Assembly (NCBI RefSeq): GCF_025961835.1
Contig: NZ_JAOQOK010000001.1
Location: 3,303,501 to 3,367,500, forward strand
Length of the DNA: 64,000 nucleotides
Reading direction: 5' to 3'
Source of the DNA: Sphingobium sp. B2D3C
GTDB taxonomy: Bacteria; Pseudomonadota; Alphaproteobacteria; Sphingomonadales; Sphingomonadaceae
The notes beneath the pieces were generated by a model. That model ran no database searches and was not told where the DNA came from. It saw nothing but the letters and a program-made list of their open reading frames with translations. This document shows positions 54,475-63,931 of the stretch, one piece after another (position 1 is the stretch's first letter; each line of letters starts with the position of its first letter). The translations under genes were made by a program, and so were the position numbers.

Positions 54475-56433
54475 TTAATTGACGGAAGTCTCGCCGGTCC
54501 GCGCTGTCAGCAGTCGGTCGAGACTGGTTGAACCCTCTTGTGATTTTTCGAGGCGCGGATAGCGCAGGCCGCCGGAATAATCGAGCGTGATCGTGCGATA
54601 TCTTTTGTCCCGCCTCAGGGTCAGGACGAGCGGATGTTTTTGGGCCGTCGCCCGCACCCCCTCGCGGAAGACATCGGCGGAAAACTCGGTGTCGCCAACC
54701 GCCGTGATCGAATCGCCGACCGCGATGGCTGCCTTGAAGGCGGGGCTATCCCAGGTGACGGAGCGCACGACGCCATCTTCCCCGACGATCAGCCCGGGGC
54801 CGAAGCTCTGGTCGACATATTTGCTCACGGTCTCGGCGGCCCGAATCGTCGAGTTGGTGATAAGGCCGTAGGTCAGCTTGTAGCCGCCAAGGTCGAACCC
54901 GGCCTTGGTGACCTCGCTATTGGTCTGCTCTATCCGCTCGCGCAGTAGCCCGTCCCAATCATAAGCGACGACGCCGTTCAGCGTGTCGATGACATCCTGA
55001 CGATTGTAGGTCAGCACGCCCCAGTCGCGATCATTCACACCGAAGAAGGCCTTGGCGAAATCATCGATGCCGCGCGCGCCAGCGGTTTCGCGGCGGATGA
55101 TGGCGTCCACTTCCAGCCAGATCATCAGGCCTTCATTATAATAATCTTCCGAGCGCTGCCAACTCGTCCAGGCCTTGGGGCGGCGGGCCGCGATGATCGG
55201 ATCGTAGGTGGTGTCGATCACCGGGCGCCAGGTGCGGCCTCTGGTCGCGTCGAGCCGCGCCGCGATGGCGGCCAGCGCATCGAGCGTCTCGGCCTTGCTC
55301 AACAGTCCCGAGCGGGCGGAGAGCACATAGCCCCAGAACTGGGTCTGTCCTTCATACACCCAGAGCAGGTCGTCCTGCATGGGCGTGGCGAAATCGGGTG
55401 TCCAGAGCATCTCCGGGCGGCGATATTTGCCGTTCCAGCTATGGGTGAATTCGTGCGCGAGCAGGTCGCGGTCGCCCAGCGCGGCCTCCCATTGCGTGAA
55501 GTAGCCCAGCGAGACGCCATTTTCGCTGAGCCGGTGATGCTCCAGGCCGATGCCGCCCAGCTTGTCCGAGATGGAGAGCAGGAAATTATAGCGATCATAA
55601 TGGCGCGCGCCGAACAGCGCGACGGCTTCATCGACAAGGCGGCGATGCAGGTTGATCTGCGGCTCGGTGGCTTTGAGCTCTTCCGGCGTATCGGCAAAGA
55701 CGCTCAGCCGCACGTCTGGCGCCAGCGCGATCTCGCGGCTGTGGAGCCCTGCGAAGATCGGCGAATCGACCAGCGTTTCGTAATCGGTCTCCTCGTAGCG
55801 GACCGTCTTGCCGTCGCGTTCACTGGCCAGCGCAGTCGCTGCGGTCCAGCCTTCCGGCAGCGTGACGCTGGCCTGAATCGGGATGCGGCGGGTGTAGAAG
55901 CCGGCCGGATAGAGCGAGACGCTGTCCCACTGCAGGTTGAGCAGCGAGTCGGTCATCACGATCCGGCCCTGATTGCCCGCGGTGGGCGCCAGAAACTGGA
56001 AATTGGCGATCACGGCGCCTGCCCCGTCCGGCACGGAGAGGTGAAAGGCGTAGACGTTGAGCGGGTCGCGCTTCCAGCGCAATGGCCGGCCGTCCGCGGT
56101 CGTGAAGCTCAGGCCGGCGATCTTCTCGATCTGCCCGCGCGGGGCGTGGTGGCCCGGCAGCCATTCCGGCAGGAGCAGGGTCAGCGGGCCACCGGTCGAC
56201 ATGGGGATGGTCTCGCGGATGGTGATGATGCGCCGGTCCACATCGGTCGCGTCCACCTCCAGCTTGAGCGTGCCGCTGGTCCAGGCGATGTCCCGCGCTT
56301 GCGGCACGGTGCTCAGGATCGGCAGCGCGGCGGGTGCAGAGCGCAGCGGCGGCGCGGCGGCATCCTGAGCGAAAAGCGCGCTTGCGGGCAGGGTCAGCAG
56401 AAGAAGGGCAGGCAAAAGGCAACGGCGCATCAT
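54475..56433 (-). CDS. M61 family metallopeptidase with PDZ domain
   Basis: A 652-residue exported zinc peptidase of the glycyl aminopeptidase type. The signal peptide covers about 23 residues. The N-terminal beta domain is followed by the catalytic part with the zinc motif HEFTHSWNGKYRRPE, the upstream GGIGLEHH and a later LWVYEGQTQFWG that holds the third ligand. A PDZ domain near residues 525-600 (GLIVGEDGVVRSVTWDSPAFKAAIAVGDSI) regulates or binds substrate. GGAG precedes the ATGATG, so either ATG could be the start. It is upstream of ppa and downstream of the second dioxygenase gene. Confidence 0.9.
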   Translation of the reverse strand: MMRRCLLPALLLLTLPASALFAQDAAAPPLRSAPAALPILSTVPQARDIAWTSGTLKLEVDATDVDRRIITIRETIPMSTGGPLTLLLPEWLPGHHAPRGQIEKIAGLSFTTADGRPLRWKRDPLNVYAFHLSVPDGAGAVIANFQFLAPTAGNQGRIVMTDSLLNLQWDSVSLYPAGFYTRRIPIQASVTLPEGWTAATALASERDGKTVRYEETDYETLVDSPIFAGLHSREIALAPDVRLSVFADTPEELKATEPQINLHRRLVDEAVALFGARHYDRYNFLLSISDKLGGIGLEHHRLSENGVSLGYFTQWEAALGDRDLLAHEFTHSWNGKYRRPEMLWTPDFATPMQDDLLWVYEGQTQFWGYVLSARSGLLSKAETLDALAAIAARLDATRGRTWRPVIDTTYDPIIAARRPKAWTSWQRSEDYYNEGLMIWLEVDAIIRRETAGARGIDDFAKAFFGVNDRDWGVLTYNRQDVIDTLNGVVAYDWDGLLRERIEQTNSEVTKAGFDLGGYKLTYGLITNSTIRAAETVSKYVDQSFGPGLIVGEDGVVRSVTWDSPAFKAAIAVGDSITAVGDTEFSADVFREGVRATAQKHPLVLTLRRDKRYRTITLDYSGGLRYPRLEKSQEGSTSLDRLLTARTGETSVN

Positions 56434-56518
56434 GGCACTCCGGGGAAGTAGATGCGCCCAGCATGACAAGGGGGTGGCAAGGCGTCCACCCCCTCGCTCT
56501 ATATCCTATGCTTGGTCT

Positions 56519-57982
56519 TTAGGCTGCGCGCGGCAGCTTGCTGGCGTCTGCCCAATTGCCATGCAGGCCCGAGCGGATGCGGATCGGCAGCTTGGCGCGG
56601 GCGATCGGCCCGGCGGGCAGGTTGAGCGCGTCGAGCACCACCAGATCGGAATAGTTGGTGATGAGATTGTCCACGAGCGCGATGATGTAGCCATCGCCCT
56701 CCGGCGCGTCGGCCGAGCGCGGCACGAAGCAGGGCTCCTGGATGATCGATTCCGGACCCGCCCACCAGCAATCCTCGGTGCGTGCGACGAGATCCCAATG
56801 GCCGATTTTGTTCATCTTGAAGCCGCTGGCGCGACCACGGAGGAAGTCCATCGGCATGTCCGGGTCCATCACCAGGCCCCAGCCGTGGCGATAGGGCTGG
56901 CCGACGAAGCGCTCGTCGATGCGGGGAAATTCGTCGATCCAGTCGGTGAGCTTCTCGATGCTGGCGAATTCTTCACCGTTGGAAGCCAGGTCGACCGTCC
57001 AGCGGGTCAGAAAGGGACGCGCCGCCACCGGATCGAAGCTGTCGTCTTGGATGTCCGGGAAGAAGGGGAAGCTGTTCCCTTTCGCCTCGCAGGTGTCGAA
57101 GTGAATCTTGGTGCCGTCCTGATAGGCGTTCATGACATGGCTGGCGAAGCAGTTGTCGCGCTTGAACCAGCGAATGTCGGAGCCGTCAGCGCCGCGCTTC
57201 AGCACGCCGAGGTAGACCGGGAGCGTCTTGTCGAAGCCGAAATGCGGCTTGCCGGCCTTCAGCCGATCCCAATTGCCGGTGATCGGCACGATGTGGAAGA
57301 TCACATAATCCTGCGTCAGGCCGAAGTCGTGCATCATGCAATAATAGGGGACCTTGAAGAAGGTCTCGAACAGCACATTGCCCTGCGGGTCGATCTCGAA
57401 ATAGCTGACATCGTCGGTCAGCACGCCGGTCGCGGCATAGCCATGGTTGCAGAAATTGCCGGTGACGGGGTCGATCTTGCCATGGCCGGAGAAGGTCTGG
57501 TTTTTGATCTTGCCGTCAAAATTCGTGTAGCCCTCGGTTTCCAGGCTGAGCGGATCCATGATGAGACAGGGGCTGTCCTCCTTCATCGCATAGAGCTTGC
57601 CGGCGTGGACCATGACGTTGGTGTTGGCCGTGCCGCGGATCATGCCCTTGACGCTCTCGTCATCGGTCAGCGGATTGCGATACATGCCGAACAGCGACTT
57701 GCCGGCGGCCCGCTCGGCCTTCCACTTGTCGGTCTGGGCGTAGCGCTGGCGGAAATCGACCTTGCCATCATGGAAGTGGAACAGGCTGACCATGCCGTCG
57801 CCATTGAAGAACTGATCGTTCTCGAACATCGGCGGGAATTGCGCATCGGGGTGGACGCGATGGAAGGTGCCATTGAGTTGCGTGGGGATTTCCCCCTCGA
57901 CTTCCATATCCAGAATGTCACCTTCGATGCGCAACGGGCGCAGCACGCCTGTCATGCCGGGCGTATTGGGGTAGTGGGCCAT
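56519..57982 (-). CDS. Lignostilbene dioxygenase-like carotenoid oxygenase, second copy
   Basis: 487 residues and closely similar to the protein at 36857-38323 throughout. All four iron His are present ([27 protein letters not shown]), as are Phe59, Tyr101 and Lys134, at the same numbering as in LsdA (my recollection of the literature). It therefore most likely also cleaves hydroxylated stilbenes from lignin. AAGGAGA precedes the ATG. The open frame upstream to 58426 is a shadow. It is 20 kb from its paralogue and lies in a different gene context. Confidence 0.92.
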   Translation of the reverse strand: MAHYPNTPGMTGVLRPLRIEGDILDMEVEGEIPTQLNGTFHRVHPDAQFPPMFENDQFFNGDGMVSLFHFHDGKVDFRQRYAQTDKWKAERAAGKSLFGMYRNPLTDDESVKGMIRGTANTNVMVHAGKLYAMKEDSPCLIMDPLSLETEGYTNFDGKIKNQTFSGHGKIDPVTGNFCNHGYAATGVLTDDVSYFEIDPQGNVLFETFFKVPYYCMMHDFGLTQDYVIFHIVPITGNWDRLKAGKPHFGFDKTLPVYLGVLKRGADGSDIRWFKRDNCFASHVMNAYQDGTKIHFDTCEAKGNSFPFFPDIQDDSFDPVAARPFLTRWTVDLASNGEEFASIEKLTDWIDEFPRIDERFVGQPYRHGWGLVMDPDMPMDFLRGRASGFKMNKIGHWDLVARTEDCWWAGPESIIQEPCFVPRSADAPEGDGYIIALVDNLITNYSDLVVLDALNLPAGPIARAKLPIRIRSGLHGNWADASKLPRAA

Positions 57983-58104
57983 CCGACTCTCCTTGATTGA
58001 TCTCTCAACAAGTCGAGTGAATGGCCGCTTTCGACAGGGGCGGCGTTGATCCGTGTCAAACCCTCCGCCTCGTCGCGCTTTAGGTGAAGTGGATGGGGCG
58101 AACC

Positions 58105-58512
58105 TTATTCGCCAGGAAAGCGCGCGAAGCTCGGCAGGGCATCCAGCGTGGTCATCCAGTGCGGTCGCTCGGCGGTCTGGATCTGCACTTGCGGCGGCAG
58201 CGCCTCGGGATCGTCGAACGTGGCAGCCTGGATGTCGATCAGCCCGGGCAGCGCCTCCGGATTTGTGAAGAACAGGCCCGTGCCGCAGACGGGACAGAAG
58301 CTCCGGGTCACCGACGGCGAGGACTGATAATCGCTGACAGAACCGGTCAGCACCGTCACCGCCTTTTCGGCAAAGGCGGCCCAGAGCACCATCGGCGCGC
58401 CGGACGATTTGCGGCAGTCTGCGCAATGGCAGAGCGCCACATGCTCAGGCACTCCTGTCGCCCGGTAACGCACCGCGCCGCATTGGCATCCACCTTCCAA
58501 ACTCTCGCTCAT
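58105..58512 (-). CDS. GFA family zinc-binding protein
   Basis: A 135-residue protein of the GFA (glutathione-dependent formaldehyde-activating enzyme-like) family. Zinc ligands are visible: [17 protein letters not shown] and [11 protein letters not shown]. Members often act on small aldehydes or glutathione adducts, though most are uncharacterised. ATG 58512 is preferred over ATG 58515 because GAGGAG then lies 6 bases upstream. It precedes the dioxygenase gene on the same strand after 122 bases and could help remove aldehyde products, as inference. Confidence 0.88.
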   Translation of the reverse strand: MSESLEGGCQCGAVRYRATGVPEHVALCHCADCRKSSGAPMVLWAAFAEKAVTVLTGSVSDYQSSPSVTRSFCPVCGTGLFFTNPEALPGLIDIQAATFDDPEALPPQVQIQTAERPHWMTTLDALPSFARFPGE

Positions 58513-58607
58513 CATCGTCTCCTCAAGCCCAATTTGGAACATAAAGAGAACAAGCTGCACTTGCAAGCCGGTTTCCTTAAAGCGCGATTCCCGCTAGAGG
58601 CGCGGCC

Positions 58608-59843
58608 ATGGCGAAAATCGAGACACCCCGGCCCGTTCGCGGCACTCAGGATATGATCGGCGACAGCGCGGACCGCTTCGCGCATGTGGTCGAAACGTTC
58701 GAGAAAGTCCGCAAGCTCTATGGCTTCCGGCGGATCGAGGTGCCCGTGTTCGAACAGACGGCGGTCTTCTCCCGCTCGCTGGGCGAAACCACCGATGTCG
58801 TCTCCAAGGAGATGTACAGCTTCGAGGATCGCGGCGGGGATTCGCTCACGCTGCGCCCGGAGTTCACCGCCGGCATCGCGCGGGCCTATATCACCGAGGG
58901 CTGGCAGCAATATGCGCCGCTCAAGGTTGCGACGCACGGGCCGCTGTTCCGCTATGAGCGGCCGCAAAAGGGACGCTATCGCCAGTTCCACCAGATCGAT
59001 GCCGAGATCATCGGCGCGGCCGAGCCGCTGGCCGATGCCGAACTGCTGATCTTCGCCGATCAGTTGCTCAAGGAGCTGGGCATCAGCGAGGGCGTGACGC
59101 TGACGCTCAACACGCTGGGCGATGCCGCGAGCCGCGATGCGTGGCGCGAGGCGCTGGTTGCGCATTTCGAGGGGCACAAGGCGAGCCTGAGCGAAGACAG
59201 TCTGACCCGGCTCGAAAAGAACCCGATGCGCATCCTCGACAGCAAGGACCCGCGCGATCAGGCGGTCGTGGCGGACGCGCCGGATATCGACGCCTATCTG
59301 ACCGAGGAGGCGCAGGCCTTCTTCGAGAAGGTGACCGACGGGCTGAAGGCGGCCGGCGTGGCGTGGACCCGCAATGCCCGGCTGGTGCGCGGGCTGGATT
59401 ATTATCGGCACACCGCGTTCGAGTTCGTCACGGATCGGCTGGGCGCGCAGGGGACGGTGCTCGGCGGTGGACGCTATGACGGGCTGATCGAGACGCTGGG
59501 CGGGCCGGCGACCCCGGCGGTCGGTTGGGCGGCGGGGATTGAGCGGCTGGGGATGCTGCTGGGTGACAGTGGCTCGCAGAAGCTGGATGCCGTCATCGCT
59601 CTGGAGGATGATGGTCTGCTGAGCCTGGCCATGCGCGGCCTCACGGCTTTGCGCCAGGCTGGACACTCCGCTGACCTCGTAGCGACGGGCTCGGCTCGCA
59701 AACGCTTTGACAAGGCGGCGAAGATCGACGCGCATGCCCTTATATCCCTCGGGACGCGCGACGGTGCGATTTATCTCAATGTGCGCGGAGACGGCAGCGA
59801 TACAGCAGCGCGTGCCGAAGCGATGATCAGGTCCATCGGATGA
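58608..59843 (+). CDS. hisS: Histidyl-tRNA synthetase
   Basis: A 411-residue class II aminoacyl-tRNA synthetase. [20 protein letters not shown], motif 2 with [13 protein letters not shown] and [22 protein letters not shown], the His-binding [15 protein letters not shown] and the motif 3 region [15 protein letters not shown] are all present, followed by an anticodon-binding domain. Start at 58608 has AGAGG 8 bases upstream. The repeat-framed GIY-YIG gene follows 21 bases after its stop. Confidence 0.96.
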   Translation: MAKIETPRPVRGTQDMIGDSADRFAHVVETFEKVRKLYGFRRIEVPVFEQTAVFSRSLGETTDVVSKEMYSFEDRGGDSLTLRPEFTAGIARAYITEGWQQYAPLKVATHGPLFRYERPQKGRYRQFHQIDAEIIGAAEPLADAELLIFADQLLKELGISEGVTLTLNTLGDAASRDAWREALVAHFEGHKASLSEDSLTRLEKNPMRILDSKDPRDQAVVADAPDIDAYLTEEAQAFFEKVTDGLKAAGVAWTRNARLVRGLDYYRHTAFEFVTDRLGAQGTVLGGGRYDGLIETLGGPATPAVGWAAGIERLGMLLGDSGSQKLDAVIALEDDGLLSLAMRGLTALRQAGHSADLVATGSARKRFDKAAKIDAHALISLGTRDGAIYLNVRGDGSDTAARAEAMIRSIG

Positions 59844-59864
59844 TTGGTTGCACTGCTCCTTTCT

Positions 59865-59897
59865 CCCGTCACCCTGAACTTGTTTCAGGGTCCATGG
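59865..59897 (+). repeat. Left copy of the CGTCA-stem-loop-TCC repeat framing a GIY-YIG gene
   Basis: Within it: CGTCA, stem CCCTGAA/TTCAGGG, loop CTTGT, TCC, then CCATGG overlap. It is an inverted copy of 60224-60256, identical at 29 of 33 positions; the four differences are paired in the stem. It contains the stop codon and last residues of the GIY-YIG gene. Confidence 0.9.
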
Positions 59898-60205
59898 AGC
59901 AGCGGCTCGGCCAGTCCCCACGTCACGGCGAGGTCGGCCCAGTCGGGATTGTTCGCTTCAATGAGGTTGATCTTCCAGGCGCGATGCCAGCGCTTGAGTT
60001 GCTTTTCGCGGCTGATCGCCCCGTCCATGGTCTCGAAGAACTCGGCATGGACGAGGCGGTAAACGCGGTAGCGCGAGGTGAAACCCGGACACTCGGCGGA
60101 CCGGTGCTGCCCAATGCGGGCGGGGAGATCGGACGTCACGCCGACATACAAGGTTCCGCGTTTCTGGCTGGCGAGAATATAGGTGCACGGGTTGCGACGT
60201 CGCAT
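59885..60205 (-). CDS. Stand-alone GIY-YIG nuclease family protein, framed by inverted repeats
   Basis: About 106 residues from ATG 60205. The full single-domain GIY-YIG pattern is visible: CTYILAS and TLYVGVTSDLPARIGQH (the two motif strands and the Arg), and AISREKQLKRWHRAWKINLI with the metal-binding Glu. NPDWADLA ends the domain. The reading frame extends to ATG 60250, which is inside the right repeat (MLNLFQHPW would then be repeat-encoded); the stop is inside the left repeat. It is antisense to hisS and prfA, which flank it at about 20 bases. Its role could be DNA repair or repeat mobility. Confidence 0.85.
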   Translation of the reverse strand: MRRRNPCTYILASQKRGTLYVGVTSDLPARIGQHRSAECPGFTSRYRVYRLVHAEFFETMDGAISREKQLKRWHRAWKINLIEANNPDWADLAVTWGLAEPLLHGP

Positions 60206-60223
60206 GCCCCCATCATTGCCGTG

Positions 60224-60256
60224 CCATGGATGCTGAAACAAGTTCAGCATGACGGG
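60224..60256 (-). repeat. Right copy of the CGTCA-stem-loop-TCC repeat framing a GIY-YIG gene
   Basis: Inverted relative to the left copy: on the minus strand CGTCA, stem TGCTGAA/TTCAGCA, loop CTTGT, then TCC. It offers an in-frame ATG (60250) for the nuclease. prfA starts 14 bases after it. Confidence 0.9.
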
Positions 60257-60270
60257 GGCAGGGCGCAGGC

Positions 60271-61350
60271 ATGACCACCATCTCCCCCGATCGCATCGCT
60301 GCGATCCTCCGGCGGCAGGATGAGGTGCAGGCGCAGATGGCGCGGCCGGATCTTGATCCGGCGGAGTTCGTGCGGCTGTCCAAGGATTATGCCGAGCTCG
60401 AGCCGGTGGTGCAGGCCGCGCGGGCGGTTGTGTCGTTGCGCGCCGAGCAGGGTGAGCTGGAGGCGATGCTCATCGATCCCGAAATGAAGGCGATGGCGCA
60501 GGAGGAACTGGAGAGCCTGCGCGCGCGGCTCCCGCAGGCCGAACATGCGCTGGCCGTGGCGCTGCTCCCCAAGGATGCGGCGGATGCCCGCCCGGCGATG
60601 CTGGAGATTCGCGCCGGCACGGGTGGAGATGAAGCCGCGCTGTTCGCGGGCGATCTGTTTCGCATGTATCAGCGCTATGCCGAGACGCAGGGCTGGCGCG
60701 TCGAGATCATCTCGGCCAGCGCGTCCGAAGCGGGCGGCTTCAAGGAAGTGATCGCCAGCGTGACCGGCACTGGGGTGTTCGCGCGCATGAAGTTCGAGAG
60801 CGGCGTCCATCGCGTGCAGCGCGTGCCGGTGACGGAGAGCGGCGGGCGCATCCACACCTCGGCGGCGACCGTGGCCGTGCTGCCCGAGGCCGAGGATGTC
60901 GACGTGCAGATCAACGAGGCGACCGACCTGCGGATCGACGTCTATCGCTCGTCCGGCTCGGGCGGGCAGCATGTGAACACGACCGACAGCGCCGTGCGCA
61001 TCACCCATTTGCCGACGGGTCTCGTCGTGACGCAGCAGGACGAGAAGTCCCAGCACAAGAACAAGGCGAAGGCGATGAAGGTGCTGCGCACACGCCTCTA
61101 TGAAGCCGAGCGCGAGCGCACGCAGGCGGAGCATGCGGGCGCGCGCAAGGCGATGGTCGGCTCGGGCGACCGCTCGGAGCGCATCCGCACCTATAATTTC
61201 CCGCAGGGCCGCGTGACCGATCATCGCATCAACCTGACCCTGCATCGCCTGCCGGAAATTCTCGAAGGCCCTGGACTAGACGAGGTGATCGCCGCGCTCA
61301 TCGCCGAGGATGAGGCTGCGCGGCTGGCGCAGCTCGACATGGCGGCGTGA
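60271..61350 (+). CDS. prfA: Peptide chain release factor 1
   Basis: A 359-residue release factor that reads UAA and UAG. The catalytic GGQ is at about residues 231-233 ([20 protein letters not shown]). Its Gln is the target of the methyltransferase encoded next (prmC). The stop-codon recognition part (anticodon-like PxT) is in the segment [16 protein letters not shown], residues about 185-200. GGGGGCAGGG lies before the ATG. It follows the repeat-framed GIY-YIG unit. Confidence 0.97.
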   Translation: MTTISPDRIAAILRRQDEVQAQMARPDLDPAEFVRLSKDYAELEPVVQAARAVVSLRAEQGELEAMLIDPEMKAMAQEELESLRARLPQAEHALAVALLPKDAADARPAMLEIRAGTGGDEAALFAGDLFRMYQRYAETQGWRVEIISASASEAGGFKEVIASVTGTGVFARMKFESGVHRVQRVPVTESGGRIHTSAATVAVLPEAEDVDVQINEATDLRIDVYRSSGSGGQHVNTTDSAVRITHLPTGLVVTQQDEKSQHKNKAKAMKVLRTRLYEAERERTQAEHAGARKAMVGSGDRSERIRTYNFPQGRVTDHRINLTLHRLPEILEGPGLDEVIAALIAEDEAARLAQLDMAA

Positions 61351-61401
61351 GCGGCGGGGGTGTGTCGACCATGAAGCCGGGCGTGGCGGGCTGCTTTGTC
61401 C

Positions 61402-61429
61402 GGGTCTCCTGCCTGCGCAGGAGTACGAG
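61402..61429 (+). repeat. Diverged copy of the CTCCTGCCTTCGCAGGAG repeat in the prfA-prmC gap
   Basis: GGGTCTCCTGCCTGCGCAGG then AGTACGAG; matches the right arm of the element at 31571-31653 with few changes. Its AGGAG is the ribosome-binding site of prmC, 9 bases before the GTG start. Confidence 0.7.
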
Positions 61430-61432
61430 CTT

Positions 61433-62260
61433 GTGAGCGGGCTGCCCGATTGGCTGCGCGCCGCCACGACCGCTCTGGGCGCGGTCAGCGATACGCCCCG
61501 GCTCGATGCTGAACTGCTTGCCGCCCACGCGCTGGCGATGAGCCGCGAGGAGATGATCCTCGCCATGCCCCGGCTCTCCTGCCCCGAGGGCGCCGATGCG
61601 CTGCTTGCCCGGCGGCTGGCGCATGAGCCGATCGCCTACATCACCGGCAAGCGGGATTTCTGGACGCTGACCCTGAAGGTCGCGCCGGGCGTTCTGGTGC
61701 CGCGACCGGACAGCGAGACCCTGATCGAGGCGGCGATCGCGCAGTTCGAGGGGAGGCGGGCGCCGGGGCGCATTCTCGATCTCGGCACTGGCTCGGGCGC
61801 GCTGCTGCTGGCGGCGCTGGATGTCTGGCGGGAGGCGAGCGGCATTGGCATCGATGCCTCTGCGGCCGCGATCGAGATCGCGCGGGAGAATGTCTTGCAT
61901 TGCGGGATGGATGGGCGGGCTGAGATCCGCGCGGGGGACTGGGCCGAGGGGATCGACGAGTGCTTCGACCTCATTCTCTGCAACCCGCCTTATATCAGCA
62001 CGTCCGCCATGCTGCCCCCGCAGGTGCGCGATCATGAGCCAGCCAGCGCCCTGTTCGCGGGAGCCGACGGACTGGACGATTATCGGCGGCTTGCCGCGCA
62101 GACGGGCGACCGCCTCGCCGCAGGGGGCGCAGCGATCTTCGAGATCGGTTTCGACCAGGAGGAGACGGCCGGCGCACTGTTTCGGGAAGCCGGCTTCCAT
62201 GTCGCGGTGCGCCGCGATCTGGCCGGGCGGGCGCGGGCGCTGGTGCTCACCAGGGCATAG
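61433..62260 (+). CDS. prmC: Release factor glutamine methyltransferase
   Basis: A 275-residue SAM-dependent enzyme that methylates the GGQ glutamine of release factors. The C-terminal Rossmann domain has ILDLGTGSGALLLAAL and the catalytic LILCNPPYIS; the N-terminal helical domain binds the release factor (LPDWLRAATTALG ... PIAYITGKRDFW). GTG 61433 has AGGAG 9 bases upstream, which comes from a repeat. It follows prfA, its substrate gene, by 82 bases. Confidence 0.94.
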   Translation: MSGLPDWLRAATTALGAVSDTPRLDAELLAAHALAMSREEMILAMPRLSCPEGADALLARRLAHEPIAYITGKRDFWTLTLKVAPGVLVPRPDSETLIEAAIAQFEGRRAPGRILDLGTGSGALLLAALDVWREASGIGIDASAAAIEIARENVLHCGMDGRAEIRAGDWAEGIDECFDLILCNPPYISTSAMLPPQVRDHEPASALFAGADGLDDYRRLAAQTGDRLAAGGAAIFEIGFDQEETAGALFREAGFHVAVRRDLAGRARALVLTRA

Positions 62261-62533
62261 GGCTGCGCTTTTTCACGGCTCCCAACGATTTTCGCTTGGT
62301 TTGATGCACGGGAACGACTATCTGCCAGTTTCAGGACCACTGTTGCAAACGCGCGAAGCGCTTGCGTGAGTGGTCTGCTCCCACAGTTTTGGCGGCGTTC
62401 TGGAATTGGAGCCGTTGGCCGAAGCGCGGGGCGAGAGCGGTGTCAAAACCGTTCCGCCAACGATGTGTTGTATAGCGCTTGGGGCCATTGATCGGGAACG
62501 CCGGGTTTTAGTCGAGAGCATAGGGACGAACCT

Positions 62534-63319
62534 TTGATCAATAATCGTCAGGCCGGTCGCCGTCGCGGTCGGAATAACCCGCGCCAAGGGGGCGGAGGCA
62601 ATCGCGGTAACGGCGATTCGGGCAACCGGATCGACAGCCGCGCACGGGGCAATGCGCCTCAGCTTCTCGAAAAATATCGCAATCTGGCGCGCGACGCCCA
62701 GATGTCCGGCGATCGGGTGAACGCGGAATATTATCTGCAGTTCGCCGATCACTATTTTCGCGTCCTCGCCGACAACCGTGCGCGGCAGGAGGAGCAGCAG
62801 GGCCGCTTCCGTCGCAACGACGATGGCGATCAGGACAACAGCTTCGACAATGACGAGCTGATCGACGGCAGCGAGGATGGCGACGAGTTCGCACCGCGCC
62901 ATCAGGATTTCCGTCAGCAGGACAATCGCAATCAGGACGAGCGCCCGCGCCGCGATCGTGGGCGGGACCGGGACGGGCAGGATCGCCCGGCACGGCAGGA
63001 GCCGCGTCAGGACCAGGGCGAGCGTGCGGAACGGGCAGAGCGGCCCGAGCGTGCTGAACGCCCGGAACGCGCCGAGCGCCCGGAGCGTGCTGAACGCAAA
63101 GAGCGTCAGCCGCGCCGTCCGCGCGTTGCCAATGATGACGAAACCGATCGGGATGAGGGCGAGATCGGCCTTCCCGGTCTGCCGCCCTCCATCGCCCGCA
63201 TCGAATCGGATGAGCCCGAGGATCGGGCCGAAGCGCCGGCCGAGGTGACCGAGGCCACGGAAGCGCCCGCAAAGCCGCGCCGGGGCCGTCGCCCTCGTGC
63301 GACCGAAGCGGCGGAATGA
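62534..63319 (+). CDS. DUF4167 protein, Arg/Glu-rich, RNA-binding-like
   Basis: A 261-residue protein. The N-terminal about 90 residues form the DUF4167 domain (RRGRNNPRQGGGGNRGN ... LLEKYRNLARDAQMSGDRVNAEYYLQFADHYFRVL). The rest is low complexity: an acidic block, then a strongly repeated Arg/Glu/Pro stretch around residues 165-190 made of ERAERP units, and a basic tail ending in RRGRRPRATEAAE. The composition suggests RNA binding or a disordered scaffold. It starts with TTG 62534, with AGGGA 7 bases upstream. The 273 bases before it hold no other gene. Confidence 0.88.
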   Translation: MINNRQAGRRRGRNNPRQGGGGNRGNGDSGNRIDSRARGNAPQLLEKYRNLARDAQMSGDRVNAEYYLQFADHYFRVLADNRARQEEQQGRFRRNDDGDQDNSFDNDELIDGSEDGDEFAPRHQDFRQQDNRNQDERPRRDRGRDRDGQDRPARQEPRQDQGERAERAERPERAERPERAERPERAERKERQPRRPRVANDDETDRDEGEIGLPGLPPSIARIESDEPEDRAEAPAEVTEATEAPAKPRRGRRPRATEAAE

Positions 63320-63379
63320 TCTGATCCGGAGCCGCTCTCTTTGAGGGCGCGGACGTGTGATCCGGTTCGACCAAATCAA

Positions 63380-63415
63380 AAGAGCACGATCGGCCATATA
63401 GCTGATCGTGCTCTT
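63380..63415. terminator. Hairpin between DUF4167 gene and the convergent membrane-protein gene
   Basis: AAGAGCACGATC and GATCGTGCTCTT form a perfect 12-bp stem around a 12-base loop. On the minus strand TTTTGATTT follows, so it serves the leftward gene best; it may also end rightward transcripts from the DUF4167 gene. Confidence 0.8.
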
Positions 63416-63438
63416 GTCGTTTCAGGCGCTGAGTGGGC

Positions 63439-63744
63439 CTAGCGCTCGGTTGCCTCGAGCAGATCGTCGCTCAGCGGATCTTCGACGCTCTGGTCATGTC
63501 CCGTCCCGCTCGAGAGAAACATCAGGCCCATGAGCGCCGCCGCCATCATGATGGTGGCGAACACGCCACCGACGACCATGCCGAGGAAGACCCAGGGCAA
63601 GGGACCGCGCAGCCACCAGAGCAGCCCGGCGACCGCAAGACCGACCAGCAGCGACACGCCGGCGATCAGCCACAGGATCTTGCGGAAGCGCGCCCAGGCA
63701 AAGCGGGCGTAGCGGGGATCATCAAGAGTGGAAGGTTCGGCCAT
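63439..63744 (-). CDS. Small membrane protein, two transmembrane segments
   Basis: 101 residues. Two hydrophobic segments are clear: LWLIAGVSLLVGLAVAGLLWWL and WVFLGMVVGGVFATIMMAAALMGLMFL. The N-terminus (MAEPSTLDDPRYARFAWARFRK) is polar and the tail (TGHDQSVEDPLSDDLLEATER) acidic. Not assigned to a family. The ATG at 63744 is chosen over the open frame to 63939, whose upstream part lacks coding character. A terminator follows the stop. Confidence 0.72.
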   Translation of the reverse strand: MAEPSTLDDPRYARFAWARFRKILWLIAGVSLLVGLAVAGLLWWLRGPLPWVFLGMVVGGVFATIMMAAALMGLMFLSSGTGHDQSVEDPLSDDLLEATER

Positions 63745-63931
63745 ATGCCGCCCATATGGGAGAGCGGCGGTGCGGATCAACCATCGTGAGCACGCCTCCT
63801 TTGACGCTCGCGCCTGACGCGCGCATAGTCTGTCACAACGAGACCGTGCATCCGGTCTGCAGCCAGGATGTCGACCGGCCGGTCCGTGCAGCGCCCTCAT
63901 ATGGAAGGGCTGCAAGACAGAGGAGAGGCCG

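Noticed and set aside
63355..63420. tRNA gene suggested by GGTTCGA
   Set aside because: No acceptor, D or anticodon arms can be formed; the region is a terminator hairpin.
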